A stretch of DNA of 52,969 nucleotides. It comes from Dinghuibacter sp035492835. Its GTDB lineage: Bacteria > Bacteroidota > Bacteroidia > Chitinophagales > Chitinophagaceae. The DNA is taken from the NCBI RefSeq assembly GCF_035492835.1, contig NZ_DATJIY010000064.1, positions 1-52,969 of the forward strand. The letters are read 5' to 3'. Shown piece by piece: positions 50,414-52,969 of the stretch (its first letter is position 1; each line of letters begins with the position of its first letter). Position numbers and translations under genes: made by a program. Under the pieces are notes generated by a model. It saw only the letters and a list, made by a program, of their open reading frames with translations. It did not search any database and was not told the origin of the DNA.

Positions 50414-52369
50414 ATGAAAAAAATCATTTTTTTCTGGGCGCTGCTGATGGGCGCCGCCGTCGGTGCGCGGGCGCAGGATTCCACGTTGGCGCCCCGTTTC
50501 TCCGTTGCCTATGGGCGCGTGGACACAAACACGGTAAAGGTCATCATAACCGCGCACGTGCAACCCGGGACCCGGCTTTTTTCGATCACGAAGTCTTCGG
50601 AGGACGTTCCCTATTCGCAGATCACGCTGGACAGCGCCCTGACGCCCATGCTGGTGGACAGCTTTTCGGAGAGCGGCAACCTGCACAAGGAGGCCGCGCC
50701 CGATTTTAAGGGACAGGAAATCCGGTATTTCACCGACTCGGCCCAGTGGATACAGGTGCTGAAAATACCGGCCAGCCGGAGAAAGACGGTGGAAGGCACC
50801 GTTACCTACCTGGCCAAGGTCAAGGACCAATACCTGTCCAACGGGTACAACTTTTCCGTGACCATACCCGCCGAGACCGCCGGCGCGCCGGGGGCGCCCA
50901 CCGGGGGGGAGAAATCCCTCTGGTTCATTTTCGTGAGTGGGTTGCTCGCCGGTTTCGGGGCCTTCGTAAGCCCCTGCATCTACGCCATGGTGCCGGTTAC
51001 CGTGAGCTTCTTTACCAAGCGCAGCACCAGCCGGTCGAAGGGTATCCAGAATGCGTTGTATTATTCCCTGTCGATCATATTGGTGTATACGCTCCTCGGA
51101 TTCCTGATCACGCTCGTTTTCGGCCAGGGCGCGCTGAACAACCTCGCGAGCAGTGCCGTCTTCAACATCTTCGTTTTCCTGATGTTCCTTGTCTTCGGGA
51201 TATCGTTCCTGGGCGCCTTCGAGATCACCCTGCCGGCTTCGATCAGCAACAGGGTGGATTCAAAGGCCAACCTGGGATCGTTCTCCGGGCTTTTCTTTAT
51301 GGCGCTGACGCTCGTGGTGGTATCGTTCTCCTGCACGGTACCCTTTATCGGGGGACTGGCGGTGCTGACGACGCACGGTGGCAAAGTGGCGCCGATCGTT
51401 GGCTTTTTTGGCTTTTCCCTGGCGCTGGCGATGCCGTTTGCGCTGTTTGCCTTCTTCCCCTCCCTGCTCAACCAGATGGCGAAATCGGGTGGGTGGTTGA
51501 TGACGGTAAAGGTGACGCTGGGCTTTATCGAGCTAGCCCTGGCGCTGAAGTTCCTGTCCAGCGCCGACCTGGCGTATCACTGGCGGGTGCTGGACAGGGA
51601 AGTATACCTGAGCATCTGGATTGTTATATTTGGATTGCTCGGCATGTATCTCCTGGGGAAACTCAAATTCGCCCACGACGATGACCTCCCCAAAAACGAC
51701 TATGGTCATCCCCACCTGAAGATACCCCGGCTGTTCTTTGCGATCGCCGCCCTGTCCTTCATGGTGTATATGATCCCGGGTCTCTGGGGCGCGCCCCTCA
51801 ACGGCATCAGCGCGTGGCTCCCCGAAATGAAGACGCAGGACTTCAACCTCAACAAGGTGGCGGTGGCCCCGGCAGTCGTAGCCGGCTCCATCGCTCCCCA
51901 GCCGCACAAATACACCGACTTCCTGGAATCGGAAATACGGGGTGTTACGACCTTTTTCGACTATGACGAGGCCGCCAAGGCCGCGGCGGCGGAGAACAAG
52001 CCGATCATGATCGACTTCACCGGTCACAGCTGCGCGAATTGCCGCAAGATGGAGCGGGCCGTGCTCAACGACCCGGAGGTGGTGAAGCTGCTGCAGGACG
52101 GTTTCGTCGTCGTCTCCCTGTACGTCGACGACAAGTTCCGCCTGCCCGAAGAGGAATGGGTGACGTCCAAAAACGACGGCTCCCGTCTGGAAAGCATGGG
52201 CGCCCGCAACCTGGACTTCGAGGTCGGTCTCACCGGCAACAATTCCCAGCCGCAATACGTATTCGTAACCCCCGATGGCAAGATCATCCAGAATGCCGGG
52301 GGGTATGATCCCGATGTACAACGCTTCGTCGGAATCCTGCATTCCGTGAGTACTGCGTACAAACACTAA
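50414..52369 (+). CDS. dsbD: Protein-disulfide reductase DsbD
   Basis: Transmembrane reductant conveyor of 651 residues. It has a signal peptide (about 1-21), an N-terminal beta domain (about 25-160), a CcdA-like membrane domain with about eight helices and the redox pair C188 (VSPCIYAMVP) and C307 (SFSCTVPF), and a C-terminal thioredoxin domain with C540-A-N-C543. The N-terminal domain has the nDsbD fold pattern but no cysteine at all: where the neighbour has CNDHECLPP this copy has KVKDQYLSN. It thus seems to rely on the separate upstream domain (49954-50412) or another acceptor. A terminator follows the stop directly. Confidence 0.92.
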   Translation: MKKIIFFWALLMGAAVGARAQDSTLAPRFSVAYGRVDTNTVKVIITAHVQPGTRLFSITKSSEDVPYSQITLDSALTPMLVDSFSESGNLHKEAAPDFKGQEIRYFTDSAQWIQVLKIPASRRKTVEGTVTYLAKVKDQYLSNGYNFSVTIPAETAGAPGAPTGGEKSLWFIFVSGLLAGFGAFVSPCIYAMVPVTVSFFTKRSTSRSKGIQNALYYSLSIILVYTLLGFLITLVFGQGALNNLASSAVFNIFVFLMFLVFGISFLGAFEITLPASISNRVDSKANLGSFSGLFFMALTLVVVSFSCTVPFIGGLAVLTTHGGKVAPIVGFFGFSLALAMPFALFAFFPSLLNQMAKSGGWLMTVKVTLGFIELALALKFLSSADLAYHWRVLDREVYLSIWIVIFGLLGMYLLGKLKFAHDDDLPKNDYGHPHLKIPRLFFAIAALSFMVYMIPGLWGAPLNGISAWLPEMKTQDFNLNKVAVAPAVVAGSIAPQPHKYTDFLESEIRGVTTFFDYDEAAKAAAAENKPIMIDFTGHSCANCRKMERAVLNDPEVVKLLQDGFVVVSLYVDDKFRLPEEEWVTSKNDGSRLESMGARNLDFEVGLTGNNSQPQYVFVTPDGKIIQNAGGYDPDVQRFVGILHSVSTAYKH

Positions 52370-52397
52370 AAAGCCGGGCGAATCCGCCCGGCTTTTT
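52368..52397. terminator. Bidirectional terminator between dsbD and the small secreted gene
   Basis: AAAAAGCCGGGCG (52368-52380) pairs perfectly with CGCCCGGCTTTTT (52385-52397) over an AATC loop. With a T-run on each strand it can stop transcription of dsbD (+) and of the small gene at 52400-52690 (-). Confidence 0.92.
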
Positions 52398-52399
52398 CT

Positions 52400-52690
52400 T
52401 TATGGATGCGAGTATATCTTGTATACCAACGTCCCCGAAGGCGGTTCGCCCGGCCCCCCTTCCGTATACCCCTCCGAAATCAGCGTCCCATTGACCGGGT
52501 TGGTGTCTCCACCGGTAACGAACTCGGTGTTGACGAGGGTACTCCAGGCCACAAACTGCCCGTCCACCGTATACCATGCATAGTTGGTAAAGGGTCCGGC
52601 CAGGTTTGCCTTTGGTTTGGCCGAGAATGAGGTCAGCGCGAGCGCCACCACCAGCAAAGGCAGCGCCAGCAACGATTTGATTTTTTTCAT
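52400..52690 (-). CDS. Small secreted protein of unknown function
   Basis: A 96-residue product with a clean signal peptide (MKKIKSLLALPLLVVALALTSFSAK). The mature part is rich in G, T, P and aromatic residues (FTNYAWYTVDGQFVAWST, EGGPGEPPSGTLVYKIY) and has no cysteine. Its layout recalls the many small exported proteins of Bacteroidota, such as DUF6520-like ones, but I cannot assign a family. Its 3' end meets the bidirectional terminator. The 137 bases upstream hold a GGTAGG/CCTACC inverted repeat (52720-52734) and no further gene. Confidence 0.65.
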   Translation of the reverse strand: MKKIKSLLALPLLVVALALTSFSAKPKANLAGPFTNYAWYTVDGQFVAWSTLVNTEFVTGGDTNPVNGTLISEGYTEGGPGEPPSGTLVYKIYSHP

Positions 52691-52827
52691 CTGATAGCGT
52701 TTAAGTGAAATTTTGTTATGGTAGGATGCCTACCGTCTACCAAGTTACAAAACGCCCTGACATTTCCAAGCGCGGCCTTGCACCAACTTCTCAAGCGGCT
52801 GCTTTCGCGCGTCGCGTTTGGAATTAT

Positions 52828-52969
52828 CCCCGTGCGATCCCAAGCGCGTAGGCCGCGGAAGAGGGGTGGGGTGCCTCTTTTACCCCGTTTTGCGAAACGT
52901 TTCGCAAAACGGGGTAAAAGAGGCACCCCACCCCTCTTCCGCGGCCTACGCGCTTGGGATCGCACGGGG
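52828..52969. repeat. Perfect 142-bp palindrome at the window end
   Basis: The right arm (52899-52969, 71 bases) is the exact reverse complement of the left arm (52828-52898), with its centre at AAAC/GTTT. The inner 56 bases (52871-52926) match the palindrome at 1-56 with five differences. The window stops at the last matched base, so the structure may continue, or the contig may end there because of fold-back during assembly. An ORF on the minus strand (52687-52965) through the palindrome is a by-product and is not called. Confidence 0.9.

Noticed and set aside
1..52969. CRISPR array, tRNA or rRNA genes, IS elements, prophage or a defence island
   Set aside because: No regularly spaced repeats, tRNA-like folds, transposase or phage motifs were seen, and gene content and base composition are uniform chromosomal throughout.

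Overview
The window looks like one contig from a GC-rich member of the Bacteroidota, most likely Chitinophagaceae. Three things point there. The division and wall (dcw) cluster has the Bacteroidota order, with an FtsL-like small protein and no murF or ddl. The promoter-like sites upstream of many genes are of the TAnnTTTG (-7) type, in the two best cases with TTTTG/TTTTGG 18-19 bases further upstream. The accessory families are typical of the phylum (DUF6427, PepSY-like secreted protein, DUF4369-TlpA lipoprotein, FadN-type beta-oxidation protein). The species cannot be fixed from sequence reading alone. I see no tRNA, rRNA, CRISPR array, IS element or prophage.

Layout. 1-395: a palindromic repeat, then a gene-free leader with candidate MraZ-type operator repeats. 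396-16567: the complete co-directional dcw cluster mraZ-rsmH-ftsL-ftsI-murE-mraY-murD-ftsW-murG-murC-ftsQ-ftsA-ftsZ, mostly with ATGA-type overlaps. It makes lipid II precursor (MurC/D/E, MraY, MurG), polymerises and cross-links septal wall (FtsW, PBP) and assembles the divisome (FtsL, FtsQ, FtsA, FtsZ). 16721-25927: a small secreted ExbD-like protein (-), queA and kup (+), a coupled FkbM/TylF-type methyltransferase pair (-), a coupled pair of S66 LD-carboxypeptidases (-) and metG (+). 26037-32708: a small orphan secreted protein, then a TolC/RND/adaptor efflux operon ending with a PepSY-like protein and a strong terminator.

32756-42076 looks like a phosphate-related neighbourhood. An acid-phosphatase-like lipoprotein is translationally coupled to a di-heme peroxidase (-). 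On the other strand are an MgtC/DUF4010 membrane protein and a phosphate-selective-type porin followed by pstSCAB. The porin has the clearest promoter in the window, with an inverted repeat at the predicted transcript start. No phoU or phoBR is present. 42111-46558: a FadN-like bifunctional beta-oxidation protein, a TlpA-like thioredoxin lipoprotein and a convergent TIGR01777 epimerase-like protein. 46621-52690: a tyrosine-rich exported protein, a DUF6427 membrane protein, purQ, a stand-alone DsbD alpha-like domain, full-length dsbD, a bidirectional terminator and a small secreted protein (-). The window ends inside a perfect 142-bp palindrome whose core matches the palindrome at base 1.

Most of the window is ordinary chromosomal housekeeping sequence. 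The observations most worth a second look are the two related palindromes at the ends with compensatory base changes, the DsbD alpha domain apparently split off as a separate Cys-containing protein while the copy fused to DsbD has lost both cysteines, the RND pump with an altered proton relay, the porin-pst control region, and three genes whose predicted transcripts would start at or next to the start codon.
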